DNA of 64,000 nt from Dehalobacter sp. 12DCB1 (GTDB taxonomy: Bacteria; Bacillota; Desulfitobacteriia; Desulfitobacteriales; Syntrophobotulaceae), in contig NZ_POSF01000011.1 of NCBI RefSeq assembly GCF_004343605.1, positions 62,001 to 126,000 of the forward strand, written 5' to 3'. Position 1 is the stretch's first letter; each line of letters begins with the position of its first letter. A program made the translations under genes and the position numbers. A model generated the notes under the pieces. That model made no database searches. It saw only the letters and a list, made by a program, of their open reading frames with translations, and was not told the DNA's origin. Shown in pieces: positions 27,294-35,353 of this stretch.

Positions 27294-27549
27294 AATTATT
27301 ATTCCCCTAAGAATTTCATTCTATTGTCCTTTTTGTTTCTACGGCATCCGACTTGTTATAATAAATATTATCATAATATAAAAACTCATAATGTTGGCGC
27401 ATGCTACATAACTAAAAAAAATATTAGGATCGATATCCCCTCCTTAAAATTTTATATAACATTTTACTAATTTCTATATGATTAAAGCGCTGGCTAGAAA
27501 TAATATACAATATGAAGAGGAAATCTTGGAAAGTTAAATCCATATTAAA

Positions 27550-27563
27550 TTAATCAAAGTTAA
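27550..27563. promoter_or_regulatory. Dehalobox-like site upstream of rdhK (27650)
   Basis: TTAATCAAAGTTAA, one base off TTAAT-N4-ATTAA. A plus-strand TATACT at 27566-27571 follows directly, so a protein bound here would cover the promoter; self-repression is possible. Distance to the rdhK start is 87 bp. Confidence 0.5.
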
Positions 27564-27649
27564 TGTATACTAAATTTAAAAACTTTTATCATTCAAATGA
27601 CCATCAAATAAATTACGAAGAGGTATATACAGGAAGGAGGGAGGAAGGT

Positions 27650-28345
27650 ATGAAATACGATTTTTCTGATGAGGTGGCAAGAACAATTCCTGACACATTC
27701 TACCCTGTCGAGAAACTGCAAAAATTTATCCATCTAGGAATTGTGAAATCCTATGCAAAAGGAAGTGCTATTACTTTACCAGGGGATAGTGAGCCGATGC
27801 TAATCTATGTGCTTTCAGGAAAAGTCCAAATCAAAATGGTAACAGAGGACGGCAGGGAAAGATTGCATTATTTTTGCGGCAAAAATGGAATCCTGTGCAA
27901 GCTCTTTCCGATGAATCATGATAATTCCTATATAACCGCTATAGAAAAATGCAGCGTATGTTTTTTCACTGAGGAGCAGCTCAAAGCAATGTTTCAAATA
28001 GATGACGATATATTTTTTGAAATCTTAAAGAATACTTTTTCTAAAAGCCTTTATTTTATGATGCAAACAGTTGAAATGGAATTATTCAATCCGACGATTA
28101 GGATAGTAAGACTGATTTACGGTCTATGTATTTCCAACGGAATACCCGTAGGAAATTCATATGAAGTCCGTCTCGAATTGTCTCAGAGAACTATTTCTGA
28201 AATCTCAGGAGTCCATCATGTCACGATATCCAAAGTATTAGGATATTTGGAAAAGCAAAAGATTATCGAGAAAAAGAAAGGCAAAATCATTATCCATGAT
28301 TTAGATAGATTAAAAGAGCTGACATTTGAGAAACATCTTTTTTAG
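27650..28345 (+). CDS. rdhK: CprK-type Crp/Fnr regulator of rdh genes
   Basis: 231 aa from the ATG at 27650, which has a strong purine-rich Shine-Dalgarno (GGAAGGAGGGAGGAAGG). An earlier in-frame ATG at 27563 would add 29 residues unlike any relative. Start 'MKYDFSDEVARTIPDTFYPV'; effector-helix Lys in 'FSKSLYFM'; HTH 'ISEISGVHHVTISKVLG'; C-terminus 'LKELTFEKHLF'. Near twin of the RdhK at 22560 but on the other strand. It begins the plus-strand block rdhK - MCP - rdhBA and likely controls the rdhBA at 30079. Confidence 0.93.
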   Translation: MKYDFSDEVARTIPDTFYPVEKLQKFIHLGIVKSYAKGSAITLPGDSEPMLIYVLSGKVQIKMVTEDGRERLHYFCGKNGILCKLFPMNHDNSYITAIEKCSVCFFTEEQLKAMFQIDDDIFFEILKNTFSKSLYFMMQTVEMELFNPTIRIVRLIYGLCISNGIPVGNSYEVRLELSQRTISEISGVHHVTISKVLGYLEKQKIIEKKKGKIIIHDLDRLKELTFEKHLF

Positions 28346-28419
28346 TCTGAAGTGCCAGGAACTTTACGAATTAGAAGAAACTGAAAGCGGCTATAAGGGT
28401 TAGTAAAATTTAACTAAAA

Positions 28420-28448
28420 TTGACACGATATTCTAAAGTATTTTATAA
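28420..28448 (+). promoter_or_regulatory. Sigma-A-type promoter of the membrane MCP gene
   Basis: TTGACA (28420-28425), 17-bp spacer, TTATAA (28443-28448), 29 bp before the start codon. It suggests that the MCP is expressed on its own rather than only from the rdhK promoter. Confidence 0.65.
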
Positions 28449-28476
28449 ATAACTAAATTTTTGAGGAGCTGATAGT

Positions 28477-29934
28477 ATGGGAGAAGACAAATTCATGCAA
28501 ACCTATTACAGAAAAGTAAATGTGATTATTCTAGCAATTATCTCTGTTTTGATGACATCCCTGATTATTTCTTTTTTTACGGGCGCGAATGTCCTCGCTC
28601 TTCCAGCATTAATCCTACTTGTATGTGCGGTTGTGATTTCGGCCGCTTTTTTATTCCTTAAGAAATATGAGAATATTGTTGTGTATTTGTTGATCTTTCC
28701 CTTTATTGCGATTGTAGCGAATTCGATGACTCTTTCGCCGGCCAATGCCGAAGGCATGGCTATCACTTGTCTATGCATTGTAGCTCTTTACTTGCGAAAA
28801 AATTTACTCGCATTTGCCGGCATCGTTCTTTTAGCAACACTTATCCTCATGAAGGTTGCTTGGAATATTCTTGATAGCAGTCTTCTTCCGGGAGAAATTA
28901 CGTCTATCATTCTATCTACAATCAGTCTTTATTTTTTGGTAAGATGGGGAGCTGAAACGATAATTGCGTCGATTAACAAACAAAGGCAGCTTGACGAACT
29001 ACTGGAAGAAAAGAAAGGTGAAATCAAAGTAATTAAAGAAAGTACCTTAGCTTTAAACGAGGATATTTATGAAGCGAATAATAACCTTGAAACAATTAGT
29101 GAAATAAGTAACGCAATGGGAACAGCTTTCCAGGAAATCACCAAGGGTGTCGTAGGTCAGACCGGAAGCATTACTCAGATTAGTCAGATGATAAAAGAGG
29201 CGGATAGGAAAATTTCAGAGATAGTCAATTTTTCAAGTCAACTTGAAAGCGTTTCGGAAAATGCCATAAGTGCCGTAATGGAAGGCTCAGAGAAAATAAG
29301 TATGATGGGCAAGCAAGCGGATCTCGTCAATCAGACGGTTAACAAATCCTATGTTACTGTTCAGGAATTAAGCAGCAACATGGATGAAGTAAATAACTTC
29401 TTAGAAGGCATTAATCAAATCGCAGAACAAACGAATTTATTGGCATTAAATGCCGCCATTGAGGCTGCCAGAGCCGGTGGATCCGGCAGAGGATTTGCAG
29501 TGGTCGCTGAAGAGGTAAGGAAGCTTGCTGAACAAAGCGCAAACACCGTAAGGCAAATCAGTCAAATAATCTACGAAATAAAGGAAAAAACCAAAAACGC
29601 CCTTGACGAAGTGAATAAAGGACAGACGGCAACTCAAGAAGGCGCGGCAGTGGTCAAGCAAGTTAATCAAACCTTTGAAATGATTATGGCTTCTTTTGAA
29701 GAGACCAGGAAAAACATAACCGAGGAGAACAGAAGAATTAATAACATGGTAGAGCTATTTTCACTCATTAATAAAGAAACGGAAAGTATTGCAAGTATTG
29801 CCGAGCAACATTCGGCTTCAACAGAAGAATTGATGGCAACCACAGAAGAACAAAATGCAAACATTGAGGTCATTTTCAAACGGATACAGAATATTAAAGA
29901 TTCCAGCAATAACTTGCAAAGAATTATCAAGTAA
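28477..29934 (+). CDS. Membrane methyl-accepting chemotaxis protein with multi-helix sensor
   Basis: 485 aa. The N-terminal ~165 residues are about six membrane helices with hardly any extracellular loop, so the input is probably membrane-borne (redox, lipid, proton motive force or a hydrophobic compound). A coiled coil follows and then the MCP signalling domain with the tip '[20 protein letters not shown]' near residues 315-335. The Shine-Dalgarno is GAGGAG. It sits between an rdhK and rdhBA and ends in its own terminator. It could direct motility toward conditions where organohalides are present; that is inference from position only. Confidence 0.88.
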   Translation: MGEDKFMQTYYRKVNVIILAIISVLMTSLIISFFTGANVLALPALILLVCAVVISAAFLFLKKYENIVVYLLIFPFIAIVANSMTLSPANAEGMAITCLCIVALYLRKNLLAFAGIVLLATLILMKVAWNILDSSLLPGEITSIILSTISLYFLVRWGAETIIASINKQRQLDELLEEKKGEIKVIKESTLALNEDIYEANNNLETISEISNAMGTAFQEITKGVVGQTGSITQISQMIKEADRKISEIVNFSSQLESVSENAISAVMEGSEKISMMGKQADLVNQTVNKSYVTVQELSSNMDEVNNFLEGINQIAEQTNLLALNAAIEAARAGGSGRGFAVVAEEVRKLAEQSANTVRQISQIIYEIKEKTKNALDEVNKGQTATQEGAAVVKQVNQTFEMIMASFEETRKNITEENRRINNMVELFSLINKETESIASIAEQHSASTEELMATTEEQNANIEVIFKRIQNIKDSSNNLQRIIK

Positions 29935-29951
29935 TTTTTGGTTCATAGTTA

Positions 29952-29979
29952 CTCCCGGAGAAATCCGGGAGATATTTTT
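29952..29979 (+). terminator. Rho-independent terminator of the membrane MCP gene
   Basis: CTCCCGG (29952-29958), 6-nt loop, CCGGGAG (29965-29971), then ATATTTTTT. It separates the MCP gene from the rdhBA promoter. Confidence 0.9.
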
Positions 29980-30014
29980 TATGATGTGCACAACCAGAAG
30001 AATATTTTAATTTG

Positions 30015-30060
30015 TTAATTTAAATTAACATTCCCACCGAATAAATCAGTAGACTTATAT
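30015..30060 (+). promoter_or_regulatory. Perfect dehalobox and -10 element for rdhBA (30079-31819)
   Basis: TTAATTTAAATTAA at 30015-30028 matches TTAAT-N4-ATTAA exactly and extends to GTTAAT...ATTAAC. A TTATAT -10 at 30055-30060 follows, centre about 36 bp from the operator centre. This is the best CprK-type site in the window and marks the rdhBA unit as RdhK-activated, probably by the 27650 product. Confidence 0.75.
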
Positions 30061-30078
30061 CTAAAAGGAGGTGGATTT

Positions 30079-30387
30079 ATGAGTACATTCTTAATTTTTC
30101 TTGCCGGTGTGTTATTTTTAGCGGGGATTCTTTGGATTAGACCTCGCGCCCAAAAGAATCTAATGTGGAAAACGGTACTGAACTGGTCCTTATATGTTAT
30201 TTGGTATGCCGTCACTTGGATGGGGATTTCCTTTGTTTACATTAATGCCAGCGTAGGACACGTTAAGGCATCCAGCACGGCAATTTTCCTGTTCGGAGGT
30301 ATTTCGATCATATTGGCAATAGTGCTGGCGCGCATCTTAGGGTTTATCCGTATTAATAAAAAGGTCAATGAATCAATCAAGGCTTAG
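30079..30387 (+). CDS. rdhB: Reductive dehalogenase membrane anchor, CprB-like
   Basis: 102 aa with three helices and '[20 protein letters not shown]'. AAAGGAGGTGG lies 7 bp before the ATG. The first and third helices match the other anchors; the C-terminus is 'RINKKVNESIKA'. First gene of the only plus-strand rdhBA unit. Confidence 0.95.
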   Translation: MSTFLIFLAGVLFLAGILWIRPRAQKNLMWKTVLNWSLYVIWYAVTWMGISFVYINASVGHVKASSTAIFLFGGISIILAIVLARILGFIRINKKVNESIKA

Positions 30388-30400
30388 AGGAGGAAAACGA

Positions 30401-31819
30401 ATGTCCGCAAATTCAGAAAATAACAAAAAAGGATTTTCGGTCAGCCGCCGCGGTTTTCTGAAAACCGGGGCAGCAGCCGCTGCAATGGGCGTCATGGGTG
30501 CGATTGCGGCTCCGGCCAAGATCGCCAACGCAGCAGCATCGTCACCTAGTTTGGACTATCAGCCCGCCAAAGGACAATGGTCAAAATTGCGTCCTGTTAA
30601 CAATTACGGCGGAGCAACCGTCCGTTATGTAGAAAATAATAGCGAGTGGCTCGGGACGACCAAGCTTCTCGGAAAAGTGGTTCAAACCGATGAGAAAGAT
30701 GCCGGGTTTGCCCTGGCTGTATCAGGAGAACTGGGTGACAAAGCAAAGGCAGGAATTCTTACTACAATGCTTAGGTCTCCGATGGTGGCACCGTTTGCAG
30801 GTGCTATTGGAGCAATCAGTGCACCTGCAATGCTCACTGGCAAGCCAAGTCCTAGAAAATTGCCGATACCTGACCCCGAACAGATGTCTCAGCATATTAA
30901 AGATTTTGCCTATTATCTTCGTGTAGACGAGGTAGGAATCGGTAATATGCCTGATTATGCTTACTACGCTAGCCAAATGGCTCCGCCCTTAGCCGCATAT
31001 CTTACGAAAGCTGTTCCCGAAAGTGTTCCTTATGGAAAAGCACCTATTACAGATAAAATGCCTTACGTTATTTGTATGTCTGTACAGATGCATTTGGAAA
31101 CATGGTTGGCTTCAACAGGATATGACTCCATGGGTGTCGCCCAATCAAACCGGTGTTACCATGCTGCTGCCAATGCGGCGGTCATCATGGCGAATTATAT
31201 TCGACAGCTGGGTTATAATGCCCGGGCCCATCATTTTGGGAACTACGAAGTTCTTATACCGGCTTGTATGATTGCCTGCGGAATGGGTGAACTAACCAGG
31301 ACAGGTGATACTTGTGCGCATCCTCGTATTGGTTTCCGTCATAAAACTTCAGCAGTTACAACAGATTTGCCTTTGGCACCGGATAAACCGATTGATTTTG
31401 GCGCACTGGATTTCTGCAGAGTGTGTATGAAGTGTGCGGATTACTGTCCTGCACAGGCGATTACTTTTGAGAAGGATCCTATGCCGCACAAGGGTTATCT
31501 CCGCTGGAATACTGATTCTAAGAAATGTACGGTATTCCGCGCAGCTAACGATGAAGGCGTCAGCTGCGGAAGATGTGTGAAAGTATGTCCTTGGAACTCC
31601 AAAGAAGATTCCTGGTTCCATGAAGCGGGAATCTTTATTGGCAGCAAAGGAGAAAATGCTTCAAAGTTGCTTAAAACTATCGATGATATGTTTGGTTACG
31701 GTACGGAAGAGATTGAAAAATACAAGTGGTGGTTGGAGTGGCCGGAACTTTATAAGTATGACGTTGAAGCAGTTCTCAAGGCTGCTGCAGCACCTGCAGC
31801 ACCTGGAGCAGCTCACTAA
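30401..31819 (+). CDS. rdhA: Reductive dehalogenase catalytic subunit, CprA-like, with altered C-terminus
   Basis: 472 aa from the ATG at 30401 (AGAGGAGG upstream; an ATG at 30368 overlaps rdhB and is less likely). Tat motif 'SRRGFLKTG' near residues 13-21, likely cleavage near 'ANAAA'. Fe-S motifs CRVCMKCADYCP and CGRCVKVCP. Catalytic Tyr in 'RCYHAAAN', Arg in '[10 protein letters not shown]'. The C-terminus continues past 'ELYKYDV' into an Ala/Pro-rich tail, and the DNA just behind the stop holds a second copy of the 'ELYKYDVK-stop' codons, so the tail appears to come from a local tandem duplication. It forms a unit with the rdhB 13 bp upstream. Confidence 0.95.
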   Translation: MSANSENNKKGFSVSRRGFLKTGAAAAAMGVMGAIAAPAKIANAAASSPSLDYQPAKGQWSKLRPVNNYGGATVRYVENNSEWLGTTKLLGKVVQTDEKDAGFALAVSGELGDKAKAGILTTMLRSPMVAPFAGAIGAISAPAMLTGKPSPRKLPIPDPEQMSQHIKDFAYYLRVDEVGIGNMPDYAYYASQMAPPLAAYLTKAVPESVPYGKAPITDKMPYVICMSVQMHLETWLASTGYDSMGVAQSNRCYHAAANAAVIMANYIRQLGYNARAHHFGNYEVLIPACMIACGMGELTRTGDTCAHPRIGFRHKTSAVTTDLPLAPDKPIDFGALDFCRVCMKCADYCPAQAITFEKDPMPHKGYLRWNTDSKKCTVFRAANDEGVSCGRCVKVCPWNSKEDSWFHEAGIFIGSKGENASKLLKTIDDMFGYGTEEIEKYKWWLEWPELYKYDVEAVLKAAAAPAAPGAAH

Positions 31820-31860
31820 ACTTCCGGAGCTTTATAAGTATGACGTGAAGTAATTCTCAA
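31742..31860 (+). repeat. Tandem duplication at the rdhA 3' end (82-bp period)
   Basis: Bases 31742-31779 and 31824-31860 are almost identical (both contain CTTTATAAGTATGACGT). In the second copy the codons would read Glu-Leu-Tyr-Lys-Tyr-Asp-Val-Lys-stop, the normal type of RdhA end. The period is not a multiple of three, so the duplicated piece changed the frame and produced the present longer tail. Confidence 0.8.
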
Positions 31861-31917
31861 CGTACCCGGTTAATCGGAACGATTTTAAGGCGTAATTTTT
31901 GAGGACTCTTATTTTCT

Positions 31918-31958
31918 AAAAAGCTGGTGACAGTCTATCAGACCGTCACCAGCTTTTT
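31918..31958 (+). terminator. Rho-independent terminator of rdhBA (30079-31819)
   Basis: AAAAAGCTGGTGACAGTC and GACCGTCACCAGCTTTTTT form an 18-bp stem with one mismatch and a 5-nt loop, followed by a T-run. About 100 bp past the rdhA stop. Confidence 0.9.
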
Positions 31959-31976
31959 TGTGACTGTGGCTGACGT

Positions 31977-32003
31977 CATGGATCCGCCTTTAGCGGATCC
32001 ATG
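31977..32003. terminator. Second hairpin after rdhA (30401)
   Basis: CATGGATCCGC (31977-31987) and GCGGATCCATG (31993-32003), perfect 11-bp arms, 5-nt loop, no T-run. It makes the same two-hairpin 3' arrangement as at the rdhA genes 6853 and 24721. Confidence 0.55.
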
Positions 32004-32107
32004 TGTAGACGGGAGAACATTCTTAACTTATCTGGCTTTGGTTTTCCGATAAATAGTATATTTCAACGTCATGCAAGTTAACTCTTTAGAGGAAGTAAGT
32101 GGCCATT

Positions 32108-32143
32108 AGAGGACTGAGCCTTCATATTAGGGGACAGTCCTCT
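32108..32143. repeat. REP-like hairpin with GGGGACAGTCC core
   Basis: AGAGGACTG (32108-32116) and CAGTCCTCT (32135-32143) flank an 18-nt middle that includes 'TTAGGGGACAGTCC'. The wording of the sequence recalls REP elements mobilised by IS200-like REP-associated transposases, but no such transposase is in the window. It might also serve as the 3' end of the rdhABC operon on the minus strand. Confidence 0.4.
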
Positions 32144-32253
32144 ATTTCTAGATAATTGAGTTACTTTATACAACCTTTCTGTCGACATGAGTTAAGTTTT
32201 ATTACAACATATAGAGACTGTTCATAATTATACGCCATAAATCAAAATATTTG

Positions 32254-32361
32254 TTAAGAAATAACATGGTAAGACTGAACTTCACTTATTGCAATCATGA
32301 TGGCGACAGCTAAAATCAATAAGATAAATACTATATCTCCTATACGTAATTTGCTTTTCAT
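32254..32361 (-). CDS. 35-aa single-helix membrane protein coupled to rdhC, copy 1
   Basis: The ATG at 32361 overlaps the rdhC stop in ATGA. The 35 residues begin MKSKLRIGD, then one hydrophobic helix (about residues 9-25), then a polar end 'SEVQSYHVIS'. The same gene with the same overlap is found after both other rdhC genes (46261 and 59697), with MKSKL, G8-D9, the helix, S26-E27, Q29 and Y31-H32 kept while other residues vary, the pattern of a conserved protein. The rdhC 3' end provides a GAGGT Shine-Dalgarno. N-in/C-out topology is likely. It may be a small subunit of the RdhC/RdhB membrane complex. I know of no named family; the start resembles the anchor of NusG-domain-II proteins without that domain. 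Confidence 0.8.
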   Translation of the reverse strand: MKSKLRIGDIVFILLILAVAIMIAISEVQSYHVIS

Positions 32362-33623
32362 TGCTTAACCTCGATGTTATTCAATTCATTTGCAGATCTT
32401 GCTTTGATTTCTTCGACTCCTTTAATTCTCTGAACCTTTTTCAATTTCACTTTCTCTGGTATCCCTTTTTTTAAAATCCCCATGATATATCTCCTGGGGC
32501 GTAAAATAATCTCATTGAGTATCAACCCCGGACAAAAGAACCTGCACCAGAATCTGCTGATAAAGAAAGAACTAAAAATCACGACCGGCAAAATAAGCCA
32601 CTGAATACCAAATCCCTGACGACCAAACAAAGTAGCGAATGGCTCGTAACCGGCAAAACTCGGTGACTTCGTCAGGAATGCACCTATGAGTGCCAGGTAT
32701 ATGAGTATATACCTTAATTTAGCCGCTTTGGCTTCGATTGCTTTATTGCAGCATTTGAATTTACCGCCGCCCACTTTGGCTGTGATTTCCTGCAAAGCGC
32801 CAAACGGGCAAAGCCAGAAACAGTAAATATTCTTTCCTATTATAAAGGTAATCACCGGGATTCCAATTAAGAGGATATACCAAACGAGGTTTTCACGGAT
32901 TGATGGGAAATTCCCCATGAGAAGTCCGGCAATATTTGCAAGCGAAATGGGCGTATTATATTGGAAACCAATGATGACTAAACTTCCTAAAAGGGCAAGC
33001 CGACGTAATTTTTTTTGTTTGAATGCCATGCCAATCACTATCAGGATGACCAACGCTATGACGGCAATTTCCTTGGACCCGAACTTAAACGGTTCCACTT
33101 CATCCTTAACATTCAGCCCGAACTCGCTCCTGGCTACGGCATGGCTTCCCCGGGAAACCGCTTTGGCTATCCCCCTTGTAGAAAAGGTTGCACCCGATAT
33201 CCGGTCGATATCCTTGTTAATGGATAAAGGATCTGTGATGTCTTTTCCGATGAATCTTTCCAAATATTTTTGATCTAGAATATTATCGATAAATGATGGT
33301 GTATCCTTGTGTGCGGCGATAACCGTCCCGACAATCTTTCCTTGCAGGTCTATCCCGGTAACCATTTTAATCGGCCCGCCATAAGCAACCGCTTGTTCGA
33401 TTACGACGTAGCCTATTTTTTCTTCCCTGCCGTTTTGACCTTTTGTTTGCCCTTCGTATATAACAGGGGAAGACGCAATCTTTTGAAAAGATTGCGCTTC
33501 CGGGAACACTTGATTCATAAACGGTATGATATCGTTATCTGTATGAGTCCAGCTAAAAACCAACGTTAGGAGGAATACAACTGCTGCTGCAAACATAATG
33601 ATTTTATTTGCTGAGTTTTTCAT
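32358..33623 (-). CDS. rdhC: NosR/NirI-like membrane flavoprotein RdhC, copy 1
   Basis: 421 aa. Signal-anchor helix (residues ~8-24), then an extracytoplasmic FMN-binding domain with 'DRISGATFSTRGI' near residues 141-153, whose Thr is the expected site of covalent FMN attachment. Five further helices follow and two CX3CP motifs, 'CFWLCPFGA' and 'CRFFCPGL', at the membrane face. RdhC proteins like PceC are thought to relay electrons or help mature RdhA; the sequence supports an electron-transfer role but does not prove it. Shine-Dalgarno AGGAGC. Third gene of rdhA-rdhB-rdhC; its stop overlaps the next gene. Confidence 0.93.
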   Translation of the reverse strand: MKNSANKIIMFAAAVVFLLTLVFSWTHTDNDIIPFMNQVFPEAQSFQKIASSPVIYEGQTKGQNGREEKIGYVVIEQAVAYGGPIKMVTGIDLQGKIVGTVIAAHKDTPSFIDNILDQKYLERFIGKDITDPLSINKDIDRISGATFSTRGIAKAVSRGSHAVARSEFGLNVKDEVEPFKFGSKEIAVIALVILIVIGMAFKQKKLRRLALLGSLVIIGFQYNTPISLANIAGLLMGNFPSIRENLVWYILLIGIPVITFIIGKNIYCFWLCPFGALQEITAKVGGGKFKCCNKAIEAKAAKLRYILIYLALIGAFLTKSPSFAGYEPFATLFGRQGFGIQWLILPVVIFSSFFISRFWCRFFCPGLILNEIILRPRRYIMGILKKGIPEKVKLKKVQRIKGVEEIKARSANELNNIEVKQ

Positions 33624-33656
33624 TTCTGCTCCTATTGAACATTCGACTTATTACAA

Positions 33657-33959
33657 TTATGCCGCCTCTACTTTATTGGCTTTCTTCTTTGAAGGTATCA
33701 AGGAGTCTAAGCGTACCGTAAGGATAATTAAGACAAGAAGAATCGCTCCGAAGATTAAGAATCCCATGCCGGCAGCCTGCATCTCACCTTCGGCAATGCT
33801 GTAGACGATCCAAGCCAGGAGAAATGCTCCCCAGATCACGGATATTGCCGTTAAAATCCAGCGGGCTACGGACATTTTTCCTGCAGCCTGGAATTTGATA
33901 TATACGAACCATATGGATGATGCCATGAGTGCTCCCAAGGTTAACCAGAAAATAATCAT
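33657..33959 (-). CDS. rdhB: Reductive dehalogenase membrane anchor, second type
   Basis: 100 aa, three helices. It lacks the '[12 protein letters not shown]' block of the CprB-like anchors and has instead 'YSIAEGEMQAAGMGFLIFGA' between helices 2 and 3, shared with the anchors at 47653 and 61148. It stands after rdhA (order A-B), opposite to the B-A order of the CprA-type units. AGAGGAGAGG precedes the ATG. Confidence 0.92.
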   Translation of the reverse strand: MIIFWLTLGALMASSIWFVYIKFQAAGKMSVARWILTAISVIWGAFLLAWIVYSIAEGEMQAAGMGFLIFGAILLVLIILTVRLDSLIPSKKKANKVEAA

Positions 33960-33977
33960 ATTACCTCTCCTCTTTTC

Positions 33978-35267
33978 TTATTTATTCCAGAATTCCTTTA
34001 TTGCATCCGGAACAGAAATCTTACCATAACCGAACAAATCGTCAAAGAACCTCAGAACAGGTTTTGCAGGTGTTTCTGTGCCCAACCTTACTAAGTCGTG
34101 ATGCCATTCCTGGCGTTTGTTGTAAGGGCAGACCTTAATACAAATACCGCAGTCAGTACCGACTTTTGACCATTGGGTCATACACTTCACGCCATCTTGA
34201 GCCCATTTTTTGACTCCCGGATTCGTTATGGAAGATGTTTTAAAACTTGGTTCTACATCATGGGATATTGCTTGTGACGGGCAGGCGTCAGCACATTTCA
34301 TGCAGGTTTTGCAGAATTCCATCGCTCCGAAGGTAACCGGTTTATCAATAGCCAATGGCATATCCGTGAACAATTTATATATCCGCACTCTCGGCCCATA
34401 TTCCTTAGTGACCATAATACCGATTCTGCTGATCTCCCCTAGGCCGGCCTGAATAGCCAAGGGAATACTTAAAGCCGTATCATTGGAACAAGGTATGGCC
34501 TGGTAGCCTAATGTCCTGATAAATTTAGCCAACTTATGGAGGAGAACACCCGCATCGGAGTATTCATTGCCGGAAGCAGCCCCTTGGGGCAAAGCTGGGG
34601 CAGTCTGATAGCAGTCATAATCCATTTCAAAAAGCGCCACAATAACATTTGTAGGCGTAAACGGTAACTTATTGGGAACAGGTTTACCCGTTGCGAGATC
34701 GAGAACTTCAGAAAAGAGCCACCGTTCATCATAAGGGCCAATCCCGACCTTACATGATCCCCAGAATTTTGTTACTCTTTTGATGATCGCGCTCGCAGCT
34801 TCGGGGCTTTCAAATTGGTACTTGTTGGGGTTTACTTCACCTTCCCAAGTAAATAACCCTTGCGATTGAAAACCCGGAGCGCCCAGACCCTTATTGATAT
34901 CCTCTTCAATTGACCAGCAGGCATGATCAAAGGCGAACTCAAGCTGTCCCCAGCCCTCTCCTCCTTCTTGAGGTATTGTCCCAAACCTTTTTCCGGCATA
35001 TTCTGCAGAGACAGCACCAATCGGAGCCTGAGAAGCCATGCTATACCGTTTGTAGTCACTGGAGATTTCCACCGGCATGTCATCATGCTCGACAACTTGT
35101 GCATTTGCGATGCTATTACTTCCCAGCAGTTCAGAACCGAACAATGCGGCACCTGCTGCTCCGACCCCTACTCCTAGAGAGGTCTTCAAAAAACCGCGTC
35201 TGCTAAATTCTTTGGAAAAAGTTTTTTTCTTCTGAGTTTTTTTCTCTTTGTCATTTTCAGGAATCAT
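33978..35267 (-). CDS. rdhA: Reductive dehalogenase catalytic subunit, PceA/RdhABC-type
   Basis: 429 aa. Tat motif 'SRRGFLKTS' near residues 22-30. Fe-S cluster 1 CKTCMKCADACP from residue 319; cluster 2 Cys 362, 373, 376 and 380. 'VGIGPYDERW' and 'PCSNDTALSIPLAIQAGLGE' blocks are shared with PceA-like enzymes; the putative catalytic Tyr is in 'GNEYSDAG' and the Arg in 'GEISRIG'. Distinct subfamily from the CprA-like copies, sharing operon type with 47987 and 61478. The substrate may be an aliphatic or alkenyl halide, judged only from the PceA resemblance. The promoter carries an ACAGGTGT operator and the divergent rdhK at 35599. Confidence 0.95.
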   Translation of the reverse strand: MIPENDKEKKTQKKKTFSKEFSRRGFLKTSLGVGVGAAGAALFGSELLGSNSIANAQVVEHDDMPVEISSDYKRYSMASQAPIGAVSAEYAGKRFGTIPQEGGEGWGQLEFAFDHACWSIEEDINKGLGAPGFQSQGLFTWEGEVNPNKYQFESPEAASAIIKRVTKFWGSCKVGIGPYDERWLFSEVLDLATGKPVPNKLPFTPTNVIVALFEMDYDCYQTAPALPQGAASGNEYSDAGVLLHKLAKFIRTLGYQAIPCSNDTALSIPLAIQAGLGEISRIGIMVTKEYGPRVRIYKLFTDMPLAIDKPVTFGAMEFCKTCMKCADACPSQAISHDVEPSFKTSSITNPGVKKWAQDGVKCMTQWSKVGTDCGICIKVCPYNKRQEWHHDLVRLGTETPAKPVLRFFDDLFGYGKISVPDAIKEFWNK

Positions 35268-35325
35268 ACCTTATCTCCTCCTTAAAATATTTGAACTACA
35301 ATTATCATAGATAAAATAAAATATT

Positions 35326-35353
35326 ATGAATAGATAACTATTTTACAGGTGTA
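35326..35353 (-). promoter_or_regulatory. ACAGGTGT-type operator and -10 element of rdhABC (35267-32254)
   Basis: TACAGGTGTA (35344-35353) is a palindrome with a GG centre, related to the CCAACAGGTGTTGG sites at 41055, 43352 and 45252. A TGAATA box (minus-strand TATTCA -10) at 35327-35332 lies with its centre exactly 19 bp away, the same as at 41040 and 45240. The site therefore covers the expected -35 region. Confidence 0.6.
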
